A stretch of DNA of 64,000 nt from Rhodoferax sp. (GTDB lineage Bacteria; Pseudomonadota; Gammaproteobacteria; Burkholderiales; Burkholderiaceae_C): the NCBI RefSeq assembly GCF_030653815.1, contig NZ_JAURYQ010000044.1, positions 1-64,000 on the forward strand, in the 5' to 3' direction. The notes beneath the pieces are model-generated. The model made no database searches and had not been told where the DNA came from. It saw only the letters and a list, made by a program, of their open reading frames with translations. Positions 1-8,058 of the stretch are shown here, one piece after another. Position 1 is the stretch's first letter. Every line of letters begins with the position of its first letter. The position numbers were made by a program, and so were the translations under genes.

Positions 1-89
1 AGGGATGCATATTCGCCACGGTGGTCCTGCACCATGCGTACGGCGCGTTCGCGCACTTCAGGGGAAAAACGATTTGATTTCTTGCTCAT
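1..89 (-). CDS. IS3-family transposase OrfA, N-terminal fragment (partial)
   Basis: The reading frame starts with ATG at 89 and runs off the left edge after about 29 codons. Its first residues ([20 protein letters not shown]) match the usual start of IS3-group OrfA proteins, which carry an N-terminal helix-turn-helix that binds the element ends. In intact elements OrfA is fused to the DDE integrase OrfB by programmed frameshifting. OrfB is not in the window, so whether the element is active is unknown. Confidence 0.8.
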   Translation of the reverse strand, partial: MSKKSNRFSPEVRERAVRMVQDHRGEYAS

Positions 90-139
90 GGCTCCATCTT
101 CTCAAAGTTTGGAGCCTCCTCAATTCCCGGGGCGATTCA
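1..139 (-). mobile_element. End of an IS3-family insertion sequence (left-truncated by window)
   Basis: The minus-strand sequence ending near 139 has the layout of an IS3-family terminus: a GC-rich end (beginning TGAATCGCCCCGGG on the minus strand), about 50 bp of leader, then the first transposase ORF. Only this end lies in the window, so the partner terminal repeat and target duplication cannot be checked. The exact boundary is inferred from the resemblance to IS3-family ends and could be off by a few bases. Confidence 0.7.
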
Positions 140-264
140 AACATCAGGCGCAGTCAATGCGCTAGTGGTGTTGGTCGTAGATGCAGTTTTGGTGGTGGTT
201 TTCATTTGATTCAATCTTCCAAGGTTAAGGTTGTGCCGGAATGGCGGTGTACTTCAGCGGATGT

Positions 265-456
265 GCTTTAGCGAGGATGGCGGTTTAGCCGCGTCCAAAA
301 GGAAAACCCCTGCCAAGACCTTGTGAGTCCCGACAGGGGTTTGGTTTTCTGCTTTAGCGAGAGGCAGGGTTTAGCGCCGTCTCTCAGCAGTTGCCACGAG
401 ACCTCGTGAGTTTCGATATTGGCAAATTGTGCTTAGGCGAAGGGCGGGTTTTAGGC
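265..456. repeat. Three degenerate tandem units (~80-86 bp) with stem-loops
   Basis: Near-identical openings GCTTTAGCGAG (265), GCTTTAGCGAG (351) and GCTTAGGCGA (431) recur at spacings of 86 and 80 bp. In the first two units a short GC stem with a GTTTAGC-containing loop is followed by a second hairpin around GACCTTGTGAGT / GACCTCGTGAGT, closed by AAACCCCTG..CAGGGGTTT in unit 1 and TTGCCA..TGGCAA in unit 2. Unit 3 is cut short. The arms differ in sequence but keep pairing, which suggests structure under selection. No ORF explains the stretch 140-548. It may be a small-RNA array; I do not recognise the family. Confidence 0.5.
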
Positions 457-548
457 AAAATTCCTCTGCAAAGCTCTCCATTTATAGACATGATGCTACC
501 ATTGTTATAGCGACCAACCACAACATTCCGACTACGTAATATCGAGTC

Positions 549-1133
549 CTACACAGTGGCCGCTGCATCCCTGATCCGCATGATGGTCTGGCGGCTGGTT
601 CCAAGGTCCCGGGCAATGGCCGCGATGGCATCCCCGCCATCAAGCCGCTGTTGGACCGCCTTGGCTTGCTCAGGGGTCAGGCTCATGGGCCTGCCCAGCG
701 TCTTGCCTTCAGCCTTGGCACGAGACAACCCGGCCTGAGTACGCTCAATCAACAAGTCCCGCTCAAATTCAGCCATCGCATTGATGACCCCCATAGTCAT
801 CTTGCCGGCAGGACTGGTCAAGTCCATGCCGCCCAATGCAAGACAGTGAACCCGCACACCCATACCTGCAAGGCCCTCGACCGTGGCACGGACATCCATC
901 GCATTGCGACCCAACCTGTCCAGCTTGGTGACTATGAGGACATCGCCATCCTCCAGCTTGTTCACCAGTCTGCCCCAGCCTTCACGCTCTGCAGCGGCCA
1001 GCGACCCCGATACGGTCTCCGTGATGGTGCGCTGTGGTGTGACCTTGTAGCCTGCAGCTGCTATCTCCTGTACTTGGTTATCGGTGGTTTGGTCGCTGGT
1101 GGAAACACGGCAGTAAGCAAAGACACGGGACAT
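549..1133 (-). CDS. Serine recombinase, resolvase/invertase family (Tn3 TnpR-like)
   Basis: A 194-residue small serine recombinase. The N-terminal catalytic domain opens [15 protein letters not shown], placing the catalytic serine of the YxRVS motif near residue 10. The conserved LDRLGR segment lies around residue 70, and a C-terminal Hin-type helix-turn-helix ([20 protein letters not shown]) binds the sub-sites. The start at 1133 is chosen because AGGAG lies six bases upstream and the catalytic domain begins there, although the frame is open further upstream. Such proteins resolve Tn3-type cointegrates or invert DNA. No Tn3 transposase is visible, so this is probably a transposon remnant or a solitary resolution module. 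Confidence 0.9.
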   Translation of the reverse strand: MSRVFAYCRVSTSDQTTDNQVQEIAAAGYKVTPQRTITETVSGSLAAAEREGWGRLVNKLEDGDVLIVTKLDRLGRNAMDVRATVEGLAGMGVRVHCLALGGMDLTSPAGKMTMGVINAMAEFERDLLIERTQAGLSRAKAEGKTLGRPMSLTPEQAKAVQQRLDGGDAIAAIARDLGTSRQTIMRIRDAAATV

Positions 1134-1164
1134 GGTGGACTCCTTTGGCATGTACGAATAAGGA

Positions 1165-1253
1165 GTCCGAATTGTGCAGCATGTCCGAAACAATGTCAAG
1201 CTATTTTATGGACATAGCTGGCGCGGCTGTCCGTAACCGGACGATTCTGGACA
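1165..1253. promoter_or_regulatory. Probable res (resolvase-binding) region
   Basis: Directly upstream of the resolvase gene lie two imperfect dyads: ATGTCC (1181) with GGACAT (1210-1215), and TGTCC (1228) with TGGACA (1248-1253). A further isolated GTCCG lies at 1165. Inverted sites of about 26-35 bp upstream of tnpR are typical of Tn3-family res regions, which would also overlap the resolvase promoter and allow autorepression. The crossover dinucleotide cannot be assigned from sequence alone. Confidence 0.5.
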
Positions 1254-1660
1254 TGGTGTGGGCGCAATACTTTAGGCACCTCGCCCAGTGCGGCGGCTTC
1301 AGGTCGGTCGTTGTGGCGCTTGTCGGGTACCAGAATCACGGGACGAACAGTAGGGCTGTCCTCACGTAACTGGCCGCATGAAGTATGCACCTTCGGCATC
1401 CCCACGATCCGCAACCTGTCGATAGAACTGAGGGGGCCACGGGGGAAAAGTCACACAGTTGATCGATGGATGTCACCTCGCATTTTTTCTCAGAATTTCG
1501 GCACTAGACCCAAAACAGCCCTTAAGGTTTTCGCCGCGACGGACAGGTTCCCCATTGCCGTCAGTCACCTTGCAAAATTCTTCGTTCCTTTGCCGTTGTT
1601 CAGTCTGTTGCTCATTGGTGGCGACCGGATGAACTGCTTCGCGCTTCGATGCCACAAGAA
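1254..1660. other. Non-coding stretch, no recognisable feature
   Basis: About 400 bp between the res-like region and the antiporter stop codon. Short open frames occur on both strands but none has a recognisable product or convincing ribosome site. It may be decayed mobile-element DNA. Confidence 0.4.
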
Positions 1661-2881
1661 CTACATGGCACCTGTTTCGCGGTAGCGCTCACGTTGCGCA
1701 CGTGATACCACCGCATTAAAGGCCATTGGTGTCACCAACGTGGTCACCACACCGACCAGCACCAGAACCGAGAACAGGTTGGCATCGATGAACCCACGCT
1801 CATAGGCAATGCCTGCCACCACCAGTTCCATCGCCCCGCGGCCATTGAGGATGAAGCCCAGGCCGACAGCCTCGCGGTGCGACATGCCAATCATGCGGCC
1901 ACCCCACCAACCAGCGGCCACCTTCGTGGCGATGGCGACGGCCAGAACAGCGACCACGAAAGCAACATCAGTTAGCGCGGCGAACTGGAATTCCAAACCC
2001 AGCGAGGCGAAAAACACCGGGGCCAGGAAGCCCCCGGTGATGGAATTGAGCGTCAGACGCAAGTCGTCATACCGTGAAGCAACAAAATGGCGCTGATCAA
2101 GCAGCAGTGCGCCAAAAAACGCACCAATCACAAAATGAAACCCCAGGCTCTCGCTCAGTGATCCGAAGACCAGAACAAACACCAGCACGATGCCAAACAG
2201 CGCCTCTGGACCGAAGAGTGCGACCAAGCGTTCAGGCCCGGCAGAAACATTGATACCGCGACGATCCAGCCAGGTCAGCAGTGCGTTCAATCCAATCACT
2301 GCGGCAGCCAAAGCCATCAGCTTGAGTGTCACGACCGAGCCGATGGTGAGCACCTCCTTTAAGCTGGTCTGTTCAGGTAGGGCCAGAAGCACACCAAGGA
2401 TGAAAAGCGCCGTGACATCGTTGATCACAGCCGTTGAAACCGCATAACGACCAATTGCTGTCGCCAGCAACCCCATGTCATCGAGCATCTTGACCGCGAC
2501 CGGCAAAGCTGTGATGGAAATGCACAAGCCGATGAACAAGGAACGCATGAGGTCCAGGTCAAATACCCACGCCACGCCCAGTCCGGCCGCAAACGGTAGT
2601 GCGAACGCGGCCAAAGCGATGATGAGTCCACGGCCACGCATGGCTCCAACGACATCGAGCAAGCTCATCTCCAGACCTGCGGCCAGAACCACCAAAAAGA
2701 TGGCCAACGACGCGATGCCCGAAAGTGCTGCGTCAGGCTGTATCAGCCCCAGAACACCAGGCCCGAGCAAAACCCCGGCGATCATTTCGCCAACGATGGC
2801 AGGCTGCCCCCATTTCACAAAGAGGTGGCCGAGAAGGCGTGCTGTAACGATCAGTGCAAGTAAGCTGGAGAGTAGGGGCAT
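1661..2881 (-). CDS. Cation:proton antiporter, CPA2 family (KefB/NapA-like membrane domain)
   Basis: A 406-residue, highly hydrophobic protein of about 12 membrane segments spanning the whole length, the Na_H_Exchanger fold. It begins MPLLSSLLALIVTARLLGHL and has the conserved GEMIAGVLLGPGVLG turn of the second segment. There is no C-terminal RCK/TrkA-N domain, so it lacks the nucleotide-sensing tail of true KefB/KefC. The likely role is exchange of Na+ or K+ for H+ across the inner membrane, helping pH and salt homeostasis. The frame is open to 3070 but homologous sequence begins at the ATG at 2881. Similar antiporters occur in stress-tolerance islands beside thioredoxin, Hsp20 and FtsH genes, all of which are found within 16 kb here. 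Ion specificity cannot be read from the sequence. Confidence 0.85.
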   Translation of the reverse strand: MPLLSSLLALIVTARLLGHLFVKWGQPAIVGEMIAGVLLGPGVLGLIQPDAALSGIASLAIFLVVLAAGLEMSLLDVVGAMRGRGLIIALAAFALPFAAGLGVAWVFDLDLMRSLFIGLCISITALPVAVKMLDDMGLLATAIGRYAVSTAVINDVTALFILGVLLALPEQTSLKEVLTIGSVVTLKLMALAAAVIGLNALLTWLDRRGINVSAGPERLVALFGPEALFGIVLVFVLVFGSLSESLGFHFVIGAFFGALLLDQRHFVASRYDDLRLTLNSITGGFLAPVFFASLGLEFQFAALTDVAFVVAVLAVAIATKVAAGWWGGRMIGMSHREAVGLGFILNGRGAMELVVAGIAYERGFIDANLFSVLVLVGVVTTLVTPMAFNAVVSRAQRERYRETGAM

Positions 2882-3523
2882 CGGATGGCTGCGGTTTCGT
2901 TTATTTGATGATGGTGAAATTTTGGCTTTGCGAAGGCTGCACGCCAAAAGCACGATAGACCCATGATAAGTCAGGCGATTCCCCGCCCTTTGTCCGTCGG
3001 TGACAGCCTCCCTTGATCGATAGTGTGGATCCAAGTGCCACTTCAGGCGTTGTTGAACAGCGCTCCTCAAGTAGCAAAGGAGGATGCCCGCCGTTCGTGA
3101 CCGTCAGCAACTGGTCCAAACCGGGTGTTTCCGATTTCGAGGTGACCGACTGTAATCGCTGAAGGGCCGGCATAGCCCAGACGCGGACTACATGCCCGAA
3201 AGTAAACGTGGTAAATTCCGTGGTAACTTCAACCCATACCGCTCTGGTAAGGCCTTGTGAATCAACAACTTAGGCGATGCAGTTTGGTGCATAAATGCAT
3301 CTCTCCGGCACCAATATTGATAAGGGTTCATTGCTGTTAAGTTAGCCATGAGCCCTTTCTCTTTGTGCTTCATGTAGCCACCATGTAGCCAGCAATACAC
3401 GTTTTTGGACCGCGTAGCCACCCAATCCAGCACCGGAAAAGCAAGCCAGCAGACGAAAAAAAATCCCAGCGAGTGCCCGCCTCGACCCTTAACTTGTGTA
3501 TTGCAAAAGGTCACAATCCGGAC
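2882..3523. other. Intergenic ~640 bp; short unrecognised ORFs and GTAGCCA repeats
   Basis: No gene is recognised. Minus-strand frames at 2901-3173 (90 codons) and 3188-3538 (116 codons) have no detectable family and no good ribosome site. The direct repeat CATGTAGCCA occurs at 3371 and 3382, and GTAGCCACC recurs at 3414, which could mark an old integration site. This is probably scarred DNA between a mobile region and the core chromosome. Confidence 0.4.
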
Positions 3524-3850
3524 ATGAACAAGCCGCAACCTTACCTCTCAGAAACCGAAGCCCCGACCCGTGCCGAGACCGATGCCCTTGTGGGCCTGAC
3601 CTTGCTCGAATTCGGCACCGACTGGTGCGGCCATTGCCGCGCCGCCCAACCTGCACTGGCAGAAGCGCTGTCAAAACACCCTCAGTGGCGCCACCTCAAG
3701 CTTGAAGATGGTCCAGGCCGCCCGCTTGGGCGCAGCTACCGCGTCAAGCTCTGGCCTACCTTGGTGCTGCTGCGTGACGGGCAGGAAGTGGCGCGCCTGG
3801 TGCGCCCAACGCAAGCCGCCGATATCACAGCCGCGCTGAACGCCGCATAA
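3524..3850 (+). CDS. Thioredoxin-fold protein with CGHC active site
   Basis: A 108-residue thioredoxin-like protein with the redox motif DWCGHCRAAQPAL at about residues 31-43 and the cis-proline segment LWPTLVLLRDG near residue 75. CGHC is the PDI-type dipeptide and gives a more oxidising potential than the CGPC of classical thioredoxin. There is no signal peptide, so it is probably cytoplasmic and used for disulfide reduction or repair of oxidised proteins. The ATG at 3524 is chosen because the fold starts soon after; an upstream in-frame ATG at 3473 would add 17 unconserved residues. The gene lies 31 bp upstream of the phosphatase gene and is probably cotranscribed with it. Confidence 0.85.
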   Translation: MNKPQPYLSETEAPTRAETDALVGLTLLEFGTDWCGHCRAAQPALAEALSKHPQWRHLKLEDGPGRPLGRSYRVKLWPTLVLLRDGQEVARLVRPTQAADITAALNAA

Positions 3851-3881
3851 CGGCGCCAGCCCTGCCTTCCGAGTTGCGCCT

Positions 3882-4361
3882 ATGAAACCCTTTTCGGTCC
3901 TGTTTGTGTGCATGGGCAATATCTGCCGAAGTCCCACTGCGCACGGCGTTTTTCGCCACAAGGCCAGCGAACTGGGCCTGGCCAACACACTGATGTTGGA
4001 CTCTGCCGGCACACACAACTACCACCCCAACAGCCCGCCGGACAATCGATCACAGGCCCATGCCGCGTTGCGTGGCTATGACTTGTCCGACTTGAGGGCA
4101 AGGCAAATTCAGGCCAGGGACTTTGAGACTTTCGACCTCGTTCTGGTCATGGACTGGGATAACCTGGCTTTGGTCCAGCTCGAATGCCCGCCCCAACATC
4201 AACACAAGGTGCGCCGCTTCACCGAGTTCTGCCTGAAGTTTGACAGTCCGGTGGTGCCAGACCCTTATTACGGTGGCAAGGAAGGTTTTGAGCAGGTGCT
4301 GGACCTGGTGGAGGACGCCAGCGAAGGTTTGCTGCGGCACGTCAGGGCGCAGCTGAGCTGA
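3882..4361 (+). CDS. Low-molecular-weight protein-tyrosine phosphatase
   Basis: A 159-residue protein, the usual LMW-PTP length. The phosphate-binding loop CMGNICRSP (C-x5-R-S) is at about residues 10-18, and the general-acid DPYYGG segment is near residue 129. It hydrolyses phosphotyrosine through a cysteinyl-phosphate intermediate. In Gram-negatives such enzymes often regulate polysaccharide export kinases, but no such kinase is nearby, and this one more resembles the housekeeping YwlE/YfkJ group found with unrelated neighbours. It follows the thioredoxin gene closely. Confidence 0.92.
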   Translation: MKPFSVLFVCMGNICRSPTAHGVFRHKASELGLANTLMLDSAGTHNYHPNSPPDNRSQAHAALRGYDLSDLRARQIQARDFETFDLVLVMDWDNLALVQLECPPQHQHKVRRFTEFCLKFDSPVVPDPYYGGKEGFEQVLDLVEDASEGLLRHVRAQLS

Positions 4362-4432
4362 TGAATAAACTCAGGCCCATCTTCTGTTTCCAATAAATTA
4401 GTGTTCAATTTACAGGAACACATGCCGCCGCC

Positions 4433-4679
4433 ATGAACCTCAAGTCCAGTCCGTCGGCACGCGCGTCCCTCTCGATCCTGGTGTCCAAGAGCGCAGCTGT
4501 TCTCGTGATGCTTGTCGGCGCAAGTGTGCTCGTCGGCTCCTTACCCGTTGTCGTTCAGCATTGGCACCGTCCGATGCCTGCCGCAGGAAGAAAAATCATT
4601 GCTTGAGCTTTTGGCCGATGCCGACGCATTGATGTACCAGCAAAAACGGGAGCACGGCGGAAGAACAGTGGTCGCTTGA
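4433..4679 (+). pseudogene. Diguanylate cyclase (GGDEF) remnant with internal deletion
   Basis: The first frame (4433-4606, 57 codons) encodes a short polar start and a hydrophobic segment (LSILVSKSAAVLVMLVGASV) like the membrane anchor of a sensor protein. In the +1 frame from about 4530 to the stop at 4677 the translation is the very end of a GGDEF domain: FSIGTV, then LLADADALMYQQKRE. That is the SIG strand and the last helix of diguanylate cyclases. The sensor region and the catalytic GGDEF motif between them are missing. I infer an internal deletion plus loss of frame, and it cannot make cyclic-di-GMP. The 57-codon ORF could still be translated as a membrane peptide. Confidence 0.75.
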
Positions 4680-5310
4680 AACCATTCAATCGCGAGGTTT
4701 CAGCCCTGGTAAAAACTCAATTCCCGCTCGATTCACCAGCGCGGCGCAGCGGACCGGCCCTGTGCCAGGGCAGTGTAGTCATGCAGATGTCAGCCAGCAG
4801 TTTTTAGCTATCACTCCGTCGTAAATTTATTAAAAAAATTTATTACTTATGCACAAAAACAGGCTAGGTTTCTGGAACCGATGAAACGCCTGGACCTTAT
4901 GCTATCGATCCATAGGAAAAATTTAAGTTATTGATTTTAAAAGCGTTTTTTCTTTGCTTTATTTTTAAGCAGTCTAAGGAAAGCCTTGATTTATAAGGCT
5001 TGGGGCACGCTATTGACGAGCTATCAACATAGTTATCCACAGAAAAACTGGATGAGTCAGAAAACCTCTGAAAATCAGGCACTTATGAGATTTTCATGAG
5101 GTGAATTCGGGTTTTTAACGGCATCAGGGCTTACTTTGATTGCTCGATCAAAACTGTTTTTTGGCCTTGCTTCTTGGCTTTAGCCTGCGCTGGGCGGGCA
5201 CCGACCCGATTCAGCGCAAGTTCTGAGCGCCATCGTCGTTATTACGATGCCACAATTCGCCAGACTTTTGAGACTCGACCTTGGCATGACCCCTTAGCAC
5301 TTCAACGACG
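4680..5310. other. AT-rich non-coding region (~630 bp)
   Basis: After the GGDEF remnant there is no credible gene up to the cytochrome c stop codon. From about 4800 to 5130 the sequence is clearly richer in A and T than its surroundings. It contains an inverted repeat AAGCCTT/AAGGCTT (4981-5001), a perfect DnaA-box word TTATCCACA (5033-5041) and a palindrome TTTGAT-N6-ATCAAA (5135-5152). The role is unknown. Confidence 0.5.
5033..5041 (+). promoter_or_regulatory. Isolated consensus DnaA-box word
   Basis: TTATCCACA is a perfect match to the strong DnaA-binding nonamer and lies in AT-rich non-coding DNA. Only one copy was noticed here and there are no replication genes nearby, so this is not an origin by itself. 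It could titrate DnaA, regulate transcription, or be chance. Confidence 0.3.
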
Positions 5311-5799
5311 CTACGGTGCCGGACGGCCTGGCCCCTGTGACCCGTCAGCACGGGCCGAAAGATAGGCATACAGGTCCATGATGTGGGCGTTCACACGCGG
5401 CTCGCCCTGCCAGGCGGGCATGGTGAGCGTGCCCTGCTTGCGCTGCATGACACCTTCGATCAGGGCGTCACGCGCGGCGCTGTCAGCACCGGACTGCCCT
5501 GCCGGAAGGCTCCAGTCGTAACGCATCAGCACCAGTCCGACAAAGCGGCGCGGACCCATGTTGCGCACGATGGGCAACAGGTCCGGAGCGGCCACGCTGC
5601 CGGTCGCCGGTGCGCCGTGGCAACCCGCGCAGCGATCCTGAAAAACACGCCAACCGGTGTAGACCGAACCCGGCGGCTGTGCGCGCTGCGCAAGCTCCTC
5701 GGCGGCCTTGGTGTTTTCGACCTCCAAGGCACATCCGCCCAGCATCAATGCCGATGCCAACGCAGCACCGCGCGCGAGATTGAAGGAAAAATTTTTCAT
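5311..5799 (-). CDS. Monohaem cytochrome c lipoprotein
   Basis: A 162-residue protein with a lipoprotein signal peptide ending LMLGGC (lipidated cysteine near residue 23), so it is exported and anchored in a membrane. A single haem site CAGCH follows at about residue 57, and the likely axial methionine is in TLTMPAW near residue 126. This is a class I cytochrome c that carries electrons in the periplasm. The ATG at 5799 is chosen because AGGTGG sits at proper spacing; a GTG three codons upstream is also in frame. It is divergent from the groEL paralogue with a 138 bp shared promoter region. The redox partner is not evident. Confidence 0.88.
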   Translation of the reverse strand: MKNFSFNLARGAALASALMLGGCALEVENTKAAEELAQRAQPPGSVYTGWRVFQDRCAGCHGAPATGSVAAPDLLPIVRNMGPRRFVGLVLMRYDWSLPAGQSGADSAARDALIEGVMQRKQGTLTMPAWQGEPRVNAHIMDLYAYLSARADGSQGPGRPAP

Positions 5800-5937
5800 G
5801 GTCGCCACCTGCTACTTTCTTGCTGAATTCATGGTCTCATTTTGAAAGCATTAACTTCTGCTGAATTGAGATTTCTCATTCGCGACGCAATCAACCGGAC
5901 CTAGCATAGTCCCAAGTCACACTTCAAGGCATGCACC

Positions 5938-7575
5938 ATGAACCCCAAAAAACTGCTGTTCCACGACGACGCCCGCGCCAAGATCCGCAGTGGGGTGGAC
6001 GCGTTGGCCGAGGCCGTCAAGGTCACGCTGGGGCCGCGCGGGCGCACCGTGATTCTGGAGCGCGACTTTGGTCCGCCGCAGATCGTGAACTCGGGTGTGC
6101 TGGTGGCCAAGTCGATCGAGCTCGAGGACCGCTTCGAGAACATGGGCGCACAGTTGCTGCGTGAGGTGGCGGCACGCACCAGTGAAATGGCCGGCGACGG
6201 CACCACCACCGCCACCGTGTTGGCCCACGGCATGATCCAGGAAGGCTTGCGCTACCTGGCTGGCGGCATGAACCCGATGGACCTCAAACGCGGCATCGAA
6301 CTGGCCATCACCACGCTGGTGGCAGAGCTCAAGAGCATGGCCAAGCCCTGCGCCACCTCGCAGGAAATTGCGCACGTGGCCGCCATCTCGGCCAACAACG
6401 ACCGCTCCATCGGCGACCTGCTCGCCAGCGCCATCGACAAGGTGGGGCGCGAGGGCGCGATCTCGATCGAGGACGGCTCCGGCCTGGAGAGCGTGCTGGA
6501 AGTCGTAGAAGGCATGCAGTTTGACCGTGGCTGTTTGTCGCCCTACTTCATCAACAACGCCGAGCGCCAAAGCGCTGTGCTGGAAGACGTGGCCATTCTG
6601 TTGTGCGAAGGCCGGCTGTCGTCACTGAAAGACCTGTTGCCCTTGCTCGAAGAAATTGTCAAGGCCGGACGGCCTATGCTCGTGATCGCCGAGGATCTCG
6701 ACAATGACTCGCTGGCCGCACTGGTCATCAACACCATCCGCGGCACCCTGCGCACCTGCGCTGTCAAAGCGCCCGGCTTTGGCGACCGGCGCAAGGCCAT
6801 GGTGCAGGACATTGCGGTGTTGACCGGCGGCAAGGTGGTGAGTGACGAGGTCGGGCTGACCCTGAGCAAGGTCAAGATGAGCGACCTCGGGCGTGCCACC
6901 CGCGCCGAGATCACCAAGGAGGCCACCACGCTGATTGGCGGCGCCGGCAACCCGCAGGCCATCAAGGACCGGATCGCCGTGATCCGCAAGGAGCGCGAAC
7001 TTGCCACCAGCGACTATGACCGCGAGAAGCTCGACGAGCGCGCCGCCAAGCTCTCGGGCGGTGTGGCGCTGATCAAGGTCGGCGCAGCCACCGAGACCGA
7101 ACTGAAGGAGCGCAAACTGCGCGTGGAAGATGCCCTGCACGCCACCCGCGCGGCGGTCGAGGAAGGCATTGTTCCGGGCGGCGGTGTGGCCCTGTTGCGG
7201 GCGCGCCGGGCGCTGGCCAATCTGACCGGCAGCACGCTGGACGAGACCTCGGGCATTCGCCTGGTGGCGCGCGCCGTCGAGGAACCCCTGCGGCGCATCG
7301 TGAGCAACGCGGGCGACGAGCCGTCCGTCATCCTGAACCGGGTGGACGAATCGCCCGACCCGGCCTTCGGCTACAACGCCGCCACGCGCACCTATGGCGA
7401 CCTGCTGCAGATGGGCGTGATCGACCCGGCCAAGGTCACGCGGCTGGCACTGCAAAACGCGGCGTCGATTGCCAGCCTGATCCTGACCACCGATTGCATG
7501 ATTGCCACGGCGCCCAAACCGTCTTCCGAGTCAGGGGCACAAATGCCGGAAGGCGGCATGGCCCCGATGTATTAA
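5938..7575 (+). CDS. groEL: 60-kDa chaperonin paralogue (GroEL), no groES beside it
   Basis: A 545-residue group I chaperonin with the ATPase motif [12 protein letters not shown] near residue 85 and the C-terminal GGGVAL segment, so it should hydrolyse ATP. It differs from the housekeeping form: it begins [15 protein letters not shown], has [16 protein letters not shown] where the canonical sequence is KDGV.VAKEIEL, and ends in a single EGGMAPMY rather than the repeated GGM tail that lines the cavity floor. No groES lies upstream and no CIRCE element was seen in the 138 bp before it. I infer an accessory chaperonin for stress or a limited client set, using GroES from elsewhere. It is followed 24 bp later by the host-attachment gene. 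Confidence 0.93.
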   Translation: MNPKKLLFHDDARAKIRSGVDALAEAVKVTLGPRGRTVILERDFGPPQIVNSGVLVAKSIELEDRFENMGAQLLREVAARTSEMAGDGTTTATVLAHGMIQEGLRYLAGGMNPMDLKRGIELAITTLVAELKSMAKPCATSQEIAHVAAISANNDRSIGDLLASAIDKVGREGAISIEDGSGLESVLEVVEGMQFDRGCLSPYFINNAERQSAVLEDVAILLCEGRLSSLKDLLPLLEEIVKAGRPMLVIAEDLDNDSLAALVINTIRGTLRTCAVKAPGFGDRRKAMVQDIAVLTGGKVVSDEVGLTLSKVKMSDLGRATRAEITKEATTLIGGAGNPQAIKDRIAVIRKERELATSDYDREKLDERAAKLSGGVALIKVGAATETELKERKLRVEDALHATRAAVEEGIVPGGGVALLRARRALANLTGSTLDETSGIRLVARAVEEPLRRIVSNAGDEPSVILNRVDESPDPAFGYNAATRTYGDLLQMGVIDPAKVTRLALQNAASIASLILTTDCMIATAPKPSSESGAQMPEGGMAPMY

Positions 7576-7599
7576 CCCAAACCCACCCAGAGGAGCATC

Positions 7600-8058
7600 A
7601 TGGAAAAGACCTGGATTTTGATCGCCAACAGTGAGCGGGCGCGTTGTTTCGAGCGGCAGCCGTCAGACCATTCGCTCACCGAGCTGACCGACTTTGTGTT
7701 TCCGCACGCCAGCCTTGGCGGCCAAGCCGGCGGCGGTGACCTGACCGGCGCGGCCGGCAAGGGCCATGGCCGCACCGGACACGCAGGCACGCAGTTTGAA
7801 CCCAAGACACAGGTCGATGACAAGGCGCGCACCAACTTTGCCCGGCAGTTGGCCGATTACCTCAACGACGCGGTGGCTGGCAAACGCTGCAGTTCGATCG
7901 TGCTGATCGCCAGCAGCAAGGTGCTGGGTGAAATCAAACCCCTGCTGAACCTGGCTGCCAGCAATGCACTGGCGCACAGCATTGCCAGCGATCTGACCCA
8001 ATTTGCCGGCCCCGAGCTGAGAAAGCATGTGGATCGGGCTTTGGAATTACCCGGCTAA
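7600..8058 (+). CDS. Host attachment protein family (Pfam Host_attach)
   Basis: A 152-residue soluble protein. Features typical of the family are the start MEKTWILIANSERARCFER, the central glycine-rich loop around residues 45-60, the FARQLADYLN helix and the IVLIASSKVLGEI strand. The family is named after a plant-attachment phenotype, but the fold resembles release-factor-like nucleases and the biochemical role is unknown. The ribosome site AGAGGAG precedes ATG, and the gene lies 24 bp after groEL, probably in one operon. It overlaps the convergent nrdJ stop by four bases. In other Betaproteobacteria it often sits among stress genes, as here. Confidence 0.85.
   Translation: MEKTWILIANSERARCFERQPSDHSLTELTDFVFPHASLGGQAGGGDLTGAAGKGHGRTGHAGTQFEPKTQVDDKARTNFARQLADYLNDAVAGKRCSSIVLIASSKVLGEIKPLLNLAASNALAHSIASDLTQFAGPELRKHVDRALELPG

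Noticed and set aside
265-456. Integron attC sites
   Set aside because: The units lack the paired RYYYAAC/GTTRRRY core sites and there is no IntI-type integrase; the recombinase present is a serine resolvase.
265-456. CRISPR array
   Set aside because: Units are about 80 bp, degenerate and contain no constant repeat/variable spacer alternation; no cas genes are present.
2905-2918. FNR box (TTGAT-GATG-GTGAA) before the antiporter gene
   Set aside because: It matches 8 of 10 positions but is centred only about 30 bp from the start codon, too close for normal activation with a leader, and no -10 fits.
2901-3538. Minus-strand frames of 90 and 116 codons as genes or integrase fragments
   Set aside because: No conserved motif, catalytic residue or ribosome site could be recognised.
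4800-5150. Replication origin
   Set aside because: Only one DnaA box was noticed and no dnaA, dnaN, parAB or repA gene is near.
5135-5152. TTTGAT..ATCAAA palindrome as an FNR site
   Set aside because: The half-sites are separated by six bases, not four, so it does not fit FNR spacing.
5938-7575. CIRCE/HrcA control of the GroEL paralogue
   Set aside because: No TTAGCACTC-N9-GAGTGCTAA element was found in the upstream 138 bp.
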